This document shows positions 54,185 through 63,260 of a DNA stretch of 64,000 bases, piece by piece. Numbering within the stretch: the stretch's first letter is position 1; each line of letters starts with the position of its first letter. The stretch comes from Desulfuribacillus alkaliarsenatis (GTDB lineage: Bacteria; Bacillota; Bacilli; Desulfuribacillales; Desulfuribacillaceae), in assembly GCF_001730225.1 (NCBI RefSeq), contig NZ_MIJE01000001.1, positions 186,001-250,000 of the forward strand, written 5' to 3'. Below the pieces are notes generated by a model that saw only the letters and a program-made list of their open reading frames with translations, searched no databases and was not told the origin of the DNA. The position numbers were made by a program, and so were the translations under genes.

Positions 54185-55557
54185 ACAATTCACAAAAATT
54201 ACACTTCGTAGGAATTGGTGGCTATGGAATGAGCGCCATTGCTAGGGTTATGCTCGATTGGGGATACGAAGTAACGGGTTCCGACGTAGTAAAAAAAGAT
54301 TTAACAGAGAGACTTCAAGAAAAGGGAGCACAGGTTTACATTGGGCATGATGCAGAAAACGTATCAGGAGCTGATTTGGTTATCTATTCGACAGATATAC
54401 CAAAGGATAATGTAGAGCTGATGGCAGCCCTGGAGAAGAAGATACCCCTTATCCATCGGTCTGAAATGCTGGCGAGAATTTTAAACCGAAAGGATGGAAT
54501 AACCGTAGCGGGGGCTCACGGCAAGACGACAACAAGCTCAATGATAGCATATATAATGGAAAAGAGTGGTCAAGATCCAACTTTCGTTATTGGCGGCGAG
54601 GTTATGGGTTTAGGAAGTAACGCCAAGGCAGGATTAAGTGAATATGTAATAGCTGAGGCTGACGAAAGTGACGGCAGCTTTTTAAACTATTTTTCTAAAA
54701 TTGCTGTGATTACAAACATTGAACCAGATCACTTAGAGAACTATGACGGGAAATTTGAAAATCTAAAGGCAGCCTATAGAAAATATCTACAGCAAATCAA
54801 GCACGATGGATGTGCTATTATTAGCTATGAAGATAAATGCCTGCGGGAAATGACGAAGGATTTAGCATGTGAAATCATCACATTTGGACTATCTACAGAC
54901 GCAGACTATTATGTAGACAACTTAAAGCAGGTAGGTCGTCATATATCATTTGATGTTTATAGAAAACAAGATTTTATCGGAAGTGTACAACTGAAAGTAC
55001 CAGGCAAGCATAACGTACTTAATGCTCTGTCAGCAATTATAGCCTGTATGGAAGCGGGAGTATCATTTGAAACTGCAAAGCAGAAGATAGAAAGCTTCCA
55101 GGGGGCAAAACGTAGGTTTACAATTATGGGAGAGGCAAACGATATCACAATCGTTGACGACTATGCCCACCACCCAACAGAAATTCAAGCAACACTTGCA
55201 GCAGCGAAGGCTAGCGGTAAGCATGTAGTAGCAATCTTCCAGCCGCAGCGTTACACACGCACATTTTTCTTATTTGACGATTTCAGTAGAGCGTTCGCAG
55301 ATGCAGACGAGGTATACGTGTTAGATATTTACTCACCAGCAGGAGAGAAAAAGATAGATGGTGTAAGTGCTGAGAAGCTTGTTGAAATGATTCGCAAAAA
55401 TAGTCATCATCGAGCGGAGTTCGTACAAACTAAGGAAGAAATAATTGAGCGAATGAAGCGACAAATGAAGCCAGGGGATATAGTTCTCACTATGGGTGCT
55501 GGTGATATATGGAAAGCATCTGTTGATTTAGCTAAATATGTAACGAATAACATGTAA
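54181..55557 (+). CDS. murC: UDP-N-acetylmuramate-L-alanine ligase
   Basis: First amino-acid-adding enzyme of peptidoglycan synthesis. FVGIGGYGMSAIARVM, the ATP loop VAGAHGKTTTSS, EADESDGSFLNY and the DDYAHHPTEIQATL block are clear. 458 residues fits. GTG 54181 overlaps the folC stop (GTGA), so translation is coupled. Placing murC directly after folC differs from B. subtilis. Confidence 0.96.
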   Translation: MNNSQKLHFVGIGGYGMSAIARVMLDWGYEVTGSDVVKKDLTERLQEKGAQVYIGHDAENVSGADLVIYSTDIPKDNVELMAALEKKIPLIHRSEMLARILNRKDGITVAGAHGKTTTSSMIAYIMEKSGQDPTFVIGGEVMGLGSNAKAGLSEYVIAEADESDGSFLNYFSKIAVITNIEPDHLENYDGKFENLKAAYRKYLQQIKHDGCAIISYEDKCLREMTKDLACEIITFGLSTDADYYVDNLKQVGRHISFDVYRKQDFIGSVQLKVPGKHNVLNALSAIIACMEAGVSFETAKQKIESFQGAKRRFTIMGEANDITIVDDYAHHPTEIQATLAAAKASGKHVVAIFQPQRYTRTFFLFDDFSRAFADADEVYVLDIYSPAGEKKIDGVSAEKLVEMIRKNSHHRAEFVQTKEEIIERMKRQMKPGDIVLTMGAGDIWKASVDLAKYVTNNM

Positions 55558-55648
55558 ATGCGCAAAAAATAAGAGGAAAATCAAAACATAAGGCGAATAA
55601 GAAATATAGATTTTAAAAATGGGAAGATTACCGAAGGGAAGATATGGG

Positions 55649-56560
55649 ATGAAGGACAAGGAAAAAGGAATTTTATTAGAGACGGGTACCAATGAGCTTG
55701 AGATTATTGAGTTTGGTATTGGTAATGGTAGCTTTGGAATTAATGTAATGAAAGTACGTGAAATAGTAACAACACAGAAGGTTACGCAGCTTCCTAACAG
55801 CCACCCCCATGCCGAAGGTGTAATTCAACTCCGTGGGGAAGTGCTCCCAATCGTTGATTTAGCAAAGGTAATGGGTTATCCACCTTCGAACAATCCGAAG
55901 GACGATCGAATTATTATTGCTGAATTTAATAAGATTAAGGTTGCTTTCCATGTTCATAGTGTAAATCGCATTCATAGAATTTCCTGGGAACAAATTGAGA
56001 AGCCATCTGAGTTTGCCGATGCTGATAGAAGTACAACCATAGGTATTATTAAAATGGATGACCGTCTGATAATATTATTAGACTTCGAAAAAATAGTAGT
56101 AGAAATGAGCCCACAATCTGGAATTAATGTAGAAACTGTAAAAGAGCTAGGTGAGCGTGAGCGATCCAATAAACACATTTTAATAGCAGAGGATTCTGTT
56201 ATGCTACGTGAACTATTGAAGCAAACCTTAAATCAAGCTGGATTTTACAATTTGCATTTTTACCATGACGGTAAGCAGGCATGGGATAGATTAGAGCAAT
56301 TAGTAAATGATTATGGACACAATATTGCCGATCATATACAGCTTGTCATAACAGATATCGAAATGCCTAAGATGGATGGACACCATTTTACAAAAAAAAT
56401 AAAAGATCACCCTATCTTACGTCAGTTACCAGTAGTAATATTCTCATCCTTAATTACAGATACGCTTCGTCATAGGGGAGAAGTCGTAGGAGCTGATGCC
56501 CAGGTTAGTAAACCAGAGATAAATTATCTAGTTGATAGAATTGATAATTTAGTTCTATAG
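55649..56560 (+). CDS. cheV: CheV-type chemotaxis coupling protein
   Basis: An N-terminal CheW domain (about 10-150; LRGEVLPIVDLAKVMG is the core) and a C-terminal receiver domain (about 175-300) with ILIAEDSVMLRELL, the phospho-Asp in LVITDIEMPKMDG and the late VSKPE lysine. CheV couples receptors to CheA and helps adaptation. ATG 55649 is used because the N-terminus then matches the family; GAAGGGAAG serves it. No other chemotaxis gene is in the window. Confidence 0.9.
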   Translation: MKDKEKGILLETGTNELEIIEFGIGNGSFGINVMKVREIVTTQKVTQLPNSHPHAEGVIQLRGEVLPIVDLAKVMGYPPSNNPKDDRIIIAEFNKIKVAFHVHSVNRIHRISWEQIEKPSEFADADRSTTIGIIKMDDRLIILLDFEKIVVEMSPQSGINVETVKELGERERSNKHILIAEDSVMLRELLKQTLNQAGFYNLHFYHDGKQAWDRLEQLVNDYGHNIADHIQLVITDIEMPKMDGHHFTKKIKDHPILRQLPVVIFSSLITDTLRHRGEVVGADAQVSKPEINYLVDRIDNLVL

Positions 56561-56661
56561 TAATCTTTTGTAAAAATTAGAGGAAATATAGATATTCTTG
56601 TCGAATAAAGACATGTTGAATATAGACTTGCTGAAGCTTATACGAACTAGGGGGTTGTCCT

Positions 56662-57528
56662 ATGGGATATTATTATGGAATATATGTAACAACAATTATA
56701 ATCACATACCTTTTGTTACATGGCCGGCTTAAAATCCTTAGCCAACCTTTAGGACAATATACTTTTTGGTCAGCAGCCCTTGTAGGCTTGTTTGCACCGC
56801 AGATTTTAAGTGTTATAGATATAGTAACTGCATCAATAATTTATATAGGATTAGCTATTATTGCTGCAGTAGCTTTAAACGAATATAGTAAAAAAGGACA
56901 GGCTAAACCAGAAATAGCTCAATCTGAATCAGCTCCAAAAGCACCACCAGAGCCTGTAGCAATACAATCTGCTGAGGCTACATCAGAGCCCGCTGTAGAA
57001 GCAGCAGAATCTGTTTCTGAAGTATCATCAGAGCCTGTAGCAGAACATGCTACTATAGTTTCATCTGAGCCTGAAGTAGAAGTATCAACAGAGCCTGAAG
57101 TACCTGCAGCACTAGCTCCTGATGCTACAGTCGAGCTAACAGCCAGTGAAATGTTTGTAGCATTTGACGAATTAATTCAAGAGAAATCCTTACGTAGGTA
57201 TGATAAAGCCATAGCCATTGCTAAAAAGCTGCAAAAAACAACGAGTTTACCGAATCATATGAGACAGATGGTTACATTCGAATTGGCAGACCTATACTTA
57301 GAGTTACCAGACTATGGACTGGCTCTAGAGCAATTAGAGCAAGTATACAAAATTGGTGAACCGTCTAAGGATGTTTTACATGAAACAGATCTTAGAATTG
57401 AGAAGATAAAAATAGTAAAGAAATTATTAGTGAAGAACAAAAAAGTAGAACTACCATGGTCGTCGATTCCAAGATTGATACAGATGCAAGCAGATGATGA
57501 AATCAATAACAATCAAAAAATAATATAA
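56662..57528 (+). CDS. Membrane protein with Pro/Ala/Glu linker and TPR-like domain
   Basis: About three N-terminal membrane helices (to about residue 75) precede a linker of about 80 residues made of SEPV, SEPEVE and AESVSE-like units, then a helical region (about 165-288) with ASEMFVAFDELIQEKSLRRYDKAIAIAKKLQ and QMVTFELADLYLELPDYGLALEQLEQVYKIGE, which reads like TPR pairs. The function is unknown. AGGGGG precedes the ATG. It may be a scaffold in the cell envelope. Its direct neighbours are cheV and a PRC-barrel protein. Confidence 0.75.
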   Translation: MGYYYGIYVTTIIITYLLLHGRLKILSQPLGQYTFWSAALVGLFAPQILSVIDIVTASIIYIGLAIIAAVALNEYSKKGQAKPEIAQSESAPKAPPEPVAIQSAEATSEPAVEAAESVSEVSSEPVAEHATIVSSEPEVEVSTEPEVPAALAPDATVELTASEMFVAFDELIQEKSLRRYDKAIAIAKKLQKTTSLPNHMRQMVTFELADLYLELPDYGLALEQLEQVYKIGEPSKDVLHETDLRIEKIKIVKKLLVKNKKVELPWSSIPRLIQMQADDEINNNQKII

Positions 57529-57550
57529 ATCTTGAAGGAGTGACTAAAAG

Positions 57551-58507
57551 ATGAAAAAAAGTAGCGAAATCAAAAGCCTTCCAATATTCAGTATAATGGA
57601 TGGTAAAGAGGTAGGGAATGTTAGAAGTCTATTAATTAATGCAGAGAAGGGGATTGTAGAGTACCTAATCGTAGAGACTTTAAGCCTTGAATTTGGTATT
57701 AAAGCAATTCCATTTGAGAAAATTGAAGGTATAGGTGACTACGCAGTAACAATTGAAAGCGATGCTTCAATTGTTGAATTATCAGACACACCATCAGCAC
57801 ATGATATGCTTAAGAAGAATGTACAAATTGTTAATAATAAGGTTATGACGAAGAAGGGTTCATTATTAGGCAATGTAAGTGAGTACTATATAGATGAACT
57901 GTCTGGAAAAATCTTGGGCTGCGTTTTAACTAATAATAATGAAGTTGATGGTCAAGTAATATTAGAAGAGAGTATTTTGACATTCGGTAAAGAAGTAGTT
58001 GTAGTTGTAGAGAATATTGCAGAGCAGCTAGTTTCCTTTGACGATTTTGTAAAGGCAGTGTCAGCAGGAAAAAAGTCTAGTGGAGCTGCAGTTGAACCAG
58101 TAAAAGTAGCTGAAGTAAAACCAGTTGTAGCTCCAGAAGCTCCACAAAAAGCACCAGAAAAAAAGCCTGAACCAATATCAGAAGCAAACGTTTATGAGGC
58201 AGTTGTTACTCCTAAGGTGGCGGATGTTCCAATGGCAGAGCCAAAAGCAGTGGCAGCAGAACCGAAAGCAGAACCGAAGGTAGAGTCAAAGGCAGAGTCA
58301 AACGACTCAACAGCTGATGTTGCCAAACAATTTGAAGACAGACAAGCTTTGTTTTTAAAAGGAAAGCGTGTAACGAGAGACTTCTTAGGCGAGGATGGCA
58401 AAGTGCTTATACAAGCAGGAACTATTTTGACCGAAGAGCAAGTTTTAGAGGTTAAGGCTTTAGGTCGTAACAAATTATTAGAACTAAGCATGAGCGTATC
58501 GGATTAA
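57551..58507 (+). CDS. Double PRC-barrel protein with Pro/Ala/Lys linker
   Basis: Two PRC-barrel repeats: about residues 5-80 (LPIFSIMDGKEVGNVRSLLIN start) and 85-165 (VMTKKGSLLGNVSEYYID start). Next is a PEP/AEPKAEPK-rich linker and a short C-terminal domain (GKRVTRDFLGEDGKVLIQAGTILTEEQVLEVKALG) that resembles the N-terminal cap found in some gliding/flagellar and HD-GYP proteins. No signal peptide. AAGGAG lies 11 bases before the ATG, 22 bases after the previous stop, so the two genes are probably translated together. Role unknown. Confidence 0.8.
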   Translation: MKKSSEIKSLPIFSIMDGKEVGNVRSLLINAEKGIVEYLIVETLSLEFGIKAIPFEKIEGIGDYAVTIESDASIVELSDTPSAHDMLKKNVQIVNNKVMTKKGSLLGNVSEYYIDELSGKILGCVLTNNNEVDGQVILEESILTFGKEVVVVVENIAEQLVSFDDFVKAVSAGKKSSGAAVEPVKVAEVKPVVAPEAPQKAPEKKPEPISEANVYEAVVTPKVADVPMAEPKAVAAEPKAEPKVESKAESNDSTADVAKQFEDRQALFLKGKRVTRDFLGEDGKVLIQAGTILTEEQVLEVKALGRNKLLELSMSVSD

Positions 58508-58578
58508 TAATAATTAAGTGAAAGTAATAATTAAGTAAATGTGCGAGACAGCGTGTAAGGCTTAAAGGAGAAGATGGG

Positions 58579-59958
58579 ATGAACAAAAAAACGCAAGGAC
58601 ACCAAGTACCTCAAAGCGTGCTATTATTTATCATTTTTCTAGTCCCTTTATTAGTGATTAGTAATATGGCATATTTAATTACTGAAAAAGTGGACACTAA
58701 TGAAAATGAACGTCCCATCATGGAAAATAATTACTCTGTAGCAGGTGTTCCATTAGAAAATATGACAAAAGAAGGTGCTATAGATGCTATCGAGCGAGCA
58801 TTAATTAATATAGATAGCAAACAGATTACTATTCAAATTGATGAGCAATTATGGATTATTCCAGTTGTAGAATTGCAGATTCGCTATGACGTAGAGACAA
58901 CAGTAGAGGAAGCATTTGCCTTGACATCTCTCTCTAGTCGCCAGCACATTCCATTAGTCTTTCAATATGACCGCCTAAAATTACAGGAGTATTTAGAAGA
59001 GATAGCGACTCAAGTTAATATACCTGTCATCGATGCTACTGTTTATAAAGTAGGCAATAGAATCGAAAAAACAGCTGAGCAAATAGGATCAGTCCTAAAT
59101 ATTGAGCAATTGATTATGGAGATTCAGAACGCTATCGCTTACGCATTTCCAGCAGATTACTTTCAGGTAGCTTTAAATGAGGTGATGCCTAGGGTGTCAG
59201 CAAGGGAGTTGCATGACGTTAATCGCCATTTTGCTACCTATACGACAGTAATTGATACGACAGATAGGAACCAGCTTCATAACATGATGCGTTCAGTCGA
59301 GCGTATAGAACATTTTGTAATCTCACCACAGGCGGCCTTTTCTTTTAATGAGCTAGCTAGTCCATATACTGCTAACAATGGATACACGATTGCACCAGGA
59401 GTGGAAAATGATTCAAGCTCAGAGGGCTACGGTGGTGGTGTGTCACAGGTTGCTACTACCCTCTATGTTGCTGCGCTTAAGGCAGGACTAGACATTATGG
59501 AGCATCATAATAACAGTCGTCCAGTTCCATATGCGCCACTAGGGTATGATGCGTCCGTAGTTAAGAAATCAGAAGATTTAAAACTGACAAACTCTAAAAG
59601 AAGAAACATGTATGTCAGTTTGAAAATTCTCGATAATAAGGTTGAAGTTCAGGTGTTCGGCAATCAGACAGATTATATCAACTACTCATTAGAAACGAGA
59701 AACAAACGAACTATTCAGCCTGAAGTTGAGTATTACTTAAATACAGCATTAAGTCCTTTGAGTGAGCATGTAGTCGGAGCTGGGGAAGTGGGATATACAA
59801 TCGATTTGTATAGGGTATGGGATTCTAACAACCAGCCACAACAAGAGCTGATTACTAGTAATTCCTACGATTCAGTTCCTAGAATTATAGAAATTGGAGA
59901 ACGACATAGAAATGCAAATAACATAAATGGTGGAAAAGGTACGACAAGCAATAGGTAG
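58579..59958 (+). CDS. VanW-family protein (YoaR-like)
   Basis: A signal-anchor helix (about 12-36), an N-terminal domain of the PG_binding_4 kind (about 60-200), and a VanW domain (about 215-390) with FSFNELASPYTANNGYTIAPGV, GGGVSQVATTLYVAALKAGLDI and HHNNSRPV. The last part is unassigned. The family is linked to glycopeptide resistance by neighbourhood only; its biochemical role is unknown. AAAGGAG precedes ATG 58579. It could act on the wall near the pili. Confidence 0.88.
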   Translation: MNKKTQGHQVPQSVLLFIIFLVPLLVISNMAYLITEKVDTNENERPIMENNYSVAGVPLENMTKEGAIDAIERALINIDSKQITIQIDEQLWIIPVVELQIRYDVETTVEEAFALTSLSSRQHIPLVFQYDRLKLQEYLEEIATQVNIPVIDATVYKVGNRIEKTAEQIGSVLNIEQLIMEIQNAIAYAFPADYFQVALNEVMPRVSARELHDVNRHFATYTTVIDTTDRNQLHNMMRSVERIEHFVISPQAAFSFNELASPYTANNGYTIAPGVENDSSSEGYGGGVSQVATTLYVAALKAGLDIMEHHNNSRPVPYAPLGYDASVVKKSEDLKLTNSKRRNMYVSLKILDNKVEVQVFGNQTDYINYSLETRNKRTIQPEVEYYLNTALSPLSEHVVGAGEVGYTIDLYRVWDSNNQPQQELITSNSYDSVPRIIEIGERHRNANNINGGKGTTSNR

Positions 59959-60054
59959 TACAAAAGGACCGAACTCTACAAAAGTTTGGAAGCCTTAATA
60001 CCTAATTTTTTATAATAATTTAAAGGAATTATCACTTTTTTGTAGAATACATAT

Positions 60055-60156
60055 AAATATGGGAGTTATGACATCTAACCTCTATTATGGTCACTTGGGT
60101 TAGAAGGAGCTAGTAGTGAAACCGACCCACATGATTTTTGTCATGGGGTCTTTTTT
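60055..60156 (+). promoter_or_regulatory. c-di-GMP-II riboswitch with overlapping terminator, upstream of pilB
   Basis: The 60089-60127 segment reads GGTCACTTG...CTAGTAGTGAAACCGACC, which matches the conserved core of the c-di-GMP-II aptamer (TCACT 60091-60095 pairs with AGTGA 60115-60119; GGTC 60089-60092 pairs with GACC 60124-60127). Upstream, GGGAGTTATG and CTAACCTC supply the other strand of the pseudoknot. The terminator GACCC-A-CATGA/TCATG-GGGTC plus six Ts (60124-60156) shares GACC with the aptamer, so ligand binding should block termination and turn pilB on (inferred). Confidence 0.85.
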
Positions 60157-60235
60157 ATATATAATTATTGAATGACAATAAAGCAGATAACGGTTTATAA
60201 TTAGCATAGATAATTAATATTTGCGGAGGTACAAC

Positions 60236-61945
60236 ATGGCTAAACCTGGGAAAAAACGTCTAGGAGATTTACTTGTAGAATCTAATCTAATAACGGAATC
60301 ACAGCTTCAGGAAGCCTTGAGAGTTCAAAAGGAAATGGGAGTACGCTTAGGGGAGGCGCTAATTCAGCTTGGTTTTATTACCCAGCAGAGTATAAACGAA
60401 GTGCTAGAGTTTCAGTTGGGTATTCCACAGATTGCCCTGCACAAGCTACGATTAGACCCGAAAATTGTTAAGCTAATTGATGGAGATTTAGCAAGAAGGC
60501 ATAAAATTATTCCAATTGAAAAGCGCGATAATACTTTACGTTTAGCAATGGCAGATCCATTAAACTTAGTAGCCTTTGATGATGTGAAAATGGCTACGGG
60601 CTATGAGGTGGAGCCTGTGATTGCTACTGAGCATGAGCTCGATAGAGTAATTTCTAGATACTTTGGTCTGACAGATTCAGTACGTCAAGCCTTTGGTGGA
60701 CAGCTTAAAGAAATGCAGAAGCAAGATGATAGCATCACTGATACGATTAACCTTGATGAGCTAGCAAACGCTACAGATGAAGCACCGATTACTAAGGCAG
60801 TAAATGCTATTATCCAACAATCGATTAAAGAAAAGGCTTCAGATATTCACATAGAGCCTGCAGAAAGACTACTACGTGTACGTTATAGGATTGATGGTAT
60901 CCTCCAAGATATGATGGAATTACCCAAGCAAACACATCCATCGCTGGTATCTAGGATTAAGATTATGGCAGATATGGATATCTCCGAGAAGCGTGTACCC
61001 CAGGATGGACGTATACAAATTAAGTCAGGTAACAACAACGTTGACCTACGTATTTCAACACTACCAACAATTTTTGGAGAAAAGGTAGTTATACGTTTAT
61101 TAGATAAGACTAATGTGTTGTTTTCTGTATATGAACTAGGCATGAATCAGCAGGTGGAAGAACGATTTAGAGAAACGTTAAAGCAAACCTATGGCGTAAT
61201 ATTAATAACAGGTCCAACTGGTAGTGGTAAAACAACCACACTGTACGCAGCCTTGAATGAAATTAATGACAATCAAAAAAATATCGTAACGGTCGAAGAC
61301 CCAGTCGAGTATGTACTTGATCGTATTAACCAAATTCAAGTTAATACGAAGGTTGGTATGACCTTTGCCAATGGTCTGCGCTCAATCCTTCGCCAAGACC
61401 CTGACATTATCATGGTTGGTGAGATACGTGATCGCGAGACTGCCGAAATAGCAGTCCGTTCAGCTACTACAGGACACCTAGTACTTAGTACCTTGCATAC
61501 AAATGACGCAGCAAGTACACTTACACGCCTACTAGATTTAGAGGTGGAGCCGTTTTTAGTTGCATCAGCACTAGTTGGTGTATTAGGTCAACGTTTAGTG
61601 CGAACAATTTGCTCAGACTGCAAGAAGAGCTCACAGCTACCAGAGGGAGACCCATGGCGCATTTTTATCGGAGTAGATGAAAAGGAGCCAGTGACGGTCT
61701 ATCACGGAGCTGGATGTAGCTTCTGCAATAATACAGGCTACAAAGGGAGAACAGCAATCCATGAATTCATGCCACTAACGAAAGAAATACGTAAGCTAGT
61801 TGCTACTAAAGCATCGGCAGACGTTATTAAAGAGCTCGCTGTAGAGCAGGGCATGATAACACTGAAGAAAGATGGTATCCAGAAAGCACTAGCTGGTATA
61901 ACCACCTTAAATGAAGTTGTCAGAGTATCCTATACAGATGAATAA
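60236..61945 (+). CDS. pilB: Type IV pilus assembly ATPase PilB with tandem MshEN domain
   Basis: The extension ATPase. Two exact 24-residue MshEN motifs open the protein: residues 8-31 (RLGDLLVESNLIT...) and 37-60 (RLGEALIQLGFIT...), separated by a five-residue spacer, which is the geometry that binds c-di-GMP. The Walker A is [10 protein letters not shown], the Asp box EDPVEYVLD, and Walker B RQDPDIIMVGEIRD. The zinc site uses CSDCK and CSFC. 569 residues is normal. ATG 60236 follows GCGGAGG. A c-di-GMP-II riboswitch lies directly upstream. pilT and pilC follow. Confidence 0.95.
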   Translation: MAKPGKKRLGDLLVESNLITESQLQEALRVQKEMGVRLGEALIQLGFITQQSINEVLEFQLGIPQIALHKLRLDPKIVKLIDGDLARRHKIIPIEKRDNTLRLAMADPLNLVAFDDVKMATGYEVEPVIATEHELDRVISRYFGLTDSVRQAFGGQLKEMQKQDDSITDTINLDELANATDEAPITKAVNAIIQQSIKEKASDIHIEPAERLLRVRYRIDGILQDMMELPKQTHPSLVSRIKIMADMDISEKRVPQDGRIQIKSGNNNVDLRISTLPTIFGEKVVIRLLDKTNVLFSVYELGMNQQVEERFRETLKQTYGVILITGPTGSGKTTTLYAALNEINDNQKNIVTVEDPVEYVLDRINQIQVNTKVGMTFANGLRSILRQDPDIIMVGEIRDRETAEIAVRSATTGHLVLSTLHTNDAASTLTRLLDLEVEPFLVASALVGVLGQRLVRTICSDCKKSSQLPEGDPWRIFIGVDEKEPVTVYHGAGCSFCNNTGYKGRTAIHEFMPLTKEIRKLVATKASADVIKELAVEQGMITLKKDGIQKALAGITTLNEVVRVSYTDE

Positions 61946-62024
61946 ATAAAATAGTAAAATGAAATAAAGACCAATTCAACTCATGAATTACAATTGAAGT
62001 TATTATTTGTGGGGGTGACAAGAA

Positions 62025-63122
62025 ATGATAATGAAGGATATATTGCTAGAGGCTGTTAAAATTGGTGCATCGGATATCCACTTAACGGTAAATGCAACAC
62101 CAATGTATCGACTACACGGGAGATTGACATCAGCTGGTAAATACCAAGCTGCCTTTAATCGTAAGTTGACCCATGAAGATATGGAGCAGCTAATGCAGCA
62201 GGTGACAGACCGTGACCAACAGCAGAAGCTAGCGCAAAAAGGTGATTTGGATTTTTCCTTTGAAATTCAAGGTGTTGCACGCTTTCGTGTTAATATCTTC
62301 AAGCAGCAAAAGCATATAGCAATTGTAATGCGTATTATTCCTACAAAGATATTAACCATGGAGCAATTAAACCTGCCACCTGTGTTTAGAGAGCTTTCTA
62401 ACAAACGCAGCGGCTTAGTTCTTGTTACAGGTCCGACAGGAAGTGGTAAATCTACGACGCTGGCGGCAATGATAGATTATATCAATGAAAATAAAAACGA
62501 GCATATTATAACCCTTGAAGATCCATTGGAGTTTATCCATCAACATAAAGGCAGTGTCATCAATCAACGGGAAATTCATCAGGACACGGAGAGTTTCGCC
62601 TCGGCTTTACGAGCAGCTATGCGTCAGGATCCAGACGTTATTCTTGTTGGTGAGATGCGTGATTTAGAGACTATTAGTACGGCTATTACTGCTGCAGAAA
62701 CAGGTCACTTAGTCTTTGGTACATTGCATACATCATCTGCGGCCTCAACTGTTGATAGGATTATTGACGTATTTCCTCCACATCAACAGCAGCAGATTCG
62801 TATTCAGCTAGCTGCCACATTACAAGGAGTTATTGCTCAACTGCTACTTCCTAAGCAAGAGGGCGGGCGCGTCGCAGCCATGGAGATTCTGACGGTAACA
62901 CCTGCTGTACGCAACCTGATTCGTGAAGGTAAAACACACCAGATTCCGTCATCGATTCAGACTGGCGGCAAGTACGGTATGCAGAGCATGGACCAAGCGT
63001 TGAAAGCATTATTGCAAAGAGGCCTTATTTCGCAAGAAACTGCAGACAAACTATTTGTAGATAAGGAGAACGCAACGGCTAGTCCAGCTTCAACTACAAA
63101 ATCCCTGGGTAATCTTTGGTAG
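62025..63122 (+). CDS. pilT: Type IV pilus retraction ATPase PilT
   Basis: A 365-residue ATPase. GASDIHLT opens it, GPTGSGKSTTLAAM is the Walker A, and MRQDPDVILVGEMRD plus AAETGHLVFGTLHT follow the GspE pattern. The AIRNLIRE-like helix near the C-terminus (AVRNLIREGKTHQI) is diagnostic for PilT. GGGGGTGAC precedes the ATG. It disassembles pilin from the filament and is needed for twitching; it lies between pilB and pilC, 79 bases after pilB. Confidence 0.95.
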   Translation: MIMKDILLEAVKIGASDIHLTVNATPMYRLHGRLTSAGKYQAAFNRKLTHEDMEQLMQQVTDRDQQQKLAQKGDLDFSFEIQGVARFRVNIFKQQKHIAIVMRIIPTKILTMEQLNLPPVFRELSNKRSGLVLVTGPTGSGKSTTLAAMIDYINENKNEHIITLEDPLEFIHQHKGSVINQREIHQDTESFASALRAAMRQDPDVILVGEMRDLETISTAITAAETGHLVFGTLHTSSAASTVDRIIDVFPPHQQQQIRIQLAATLQGVIAQLLLPKQEGGRVAAMEILTVTPAVRNLIREGKTHQIPSSIQTGGKYGMQSMDQALKALLQRGLISQETADKLFVDKENATASPASTTKSLGNLW

Positions 63123-63260
63123 AGAATAGTGATATGGTAGAAGTTAAAGATAATTTAATGTTCCCTTAATTCTTTTTGATAATAAATTAGCGTATAATAA
63201 ATTATAATTTTTAAAGTAGGACTAGCATAACGTATTAACAGACTAGGAAGTGAATGCATC

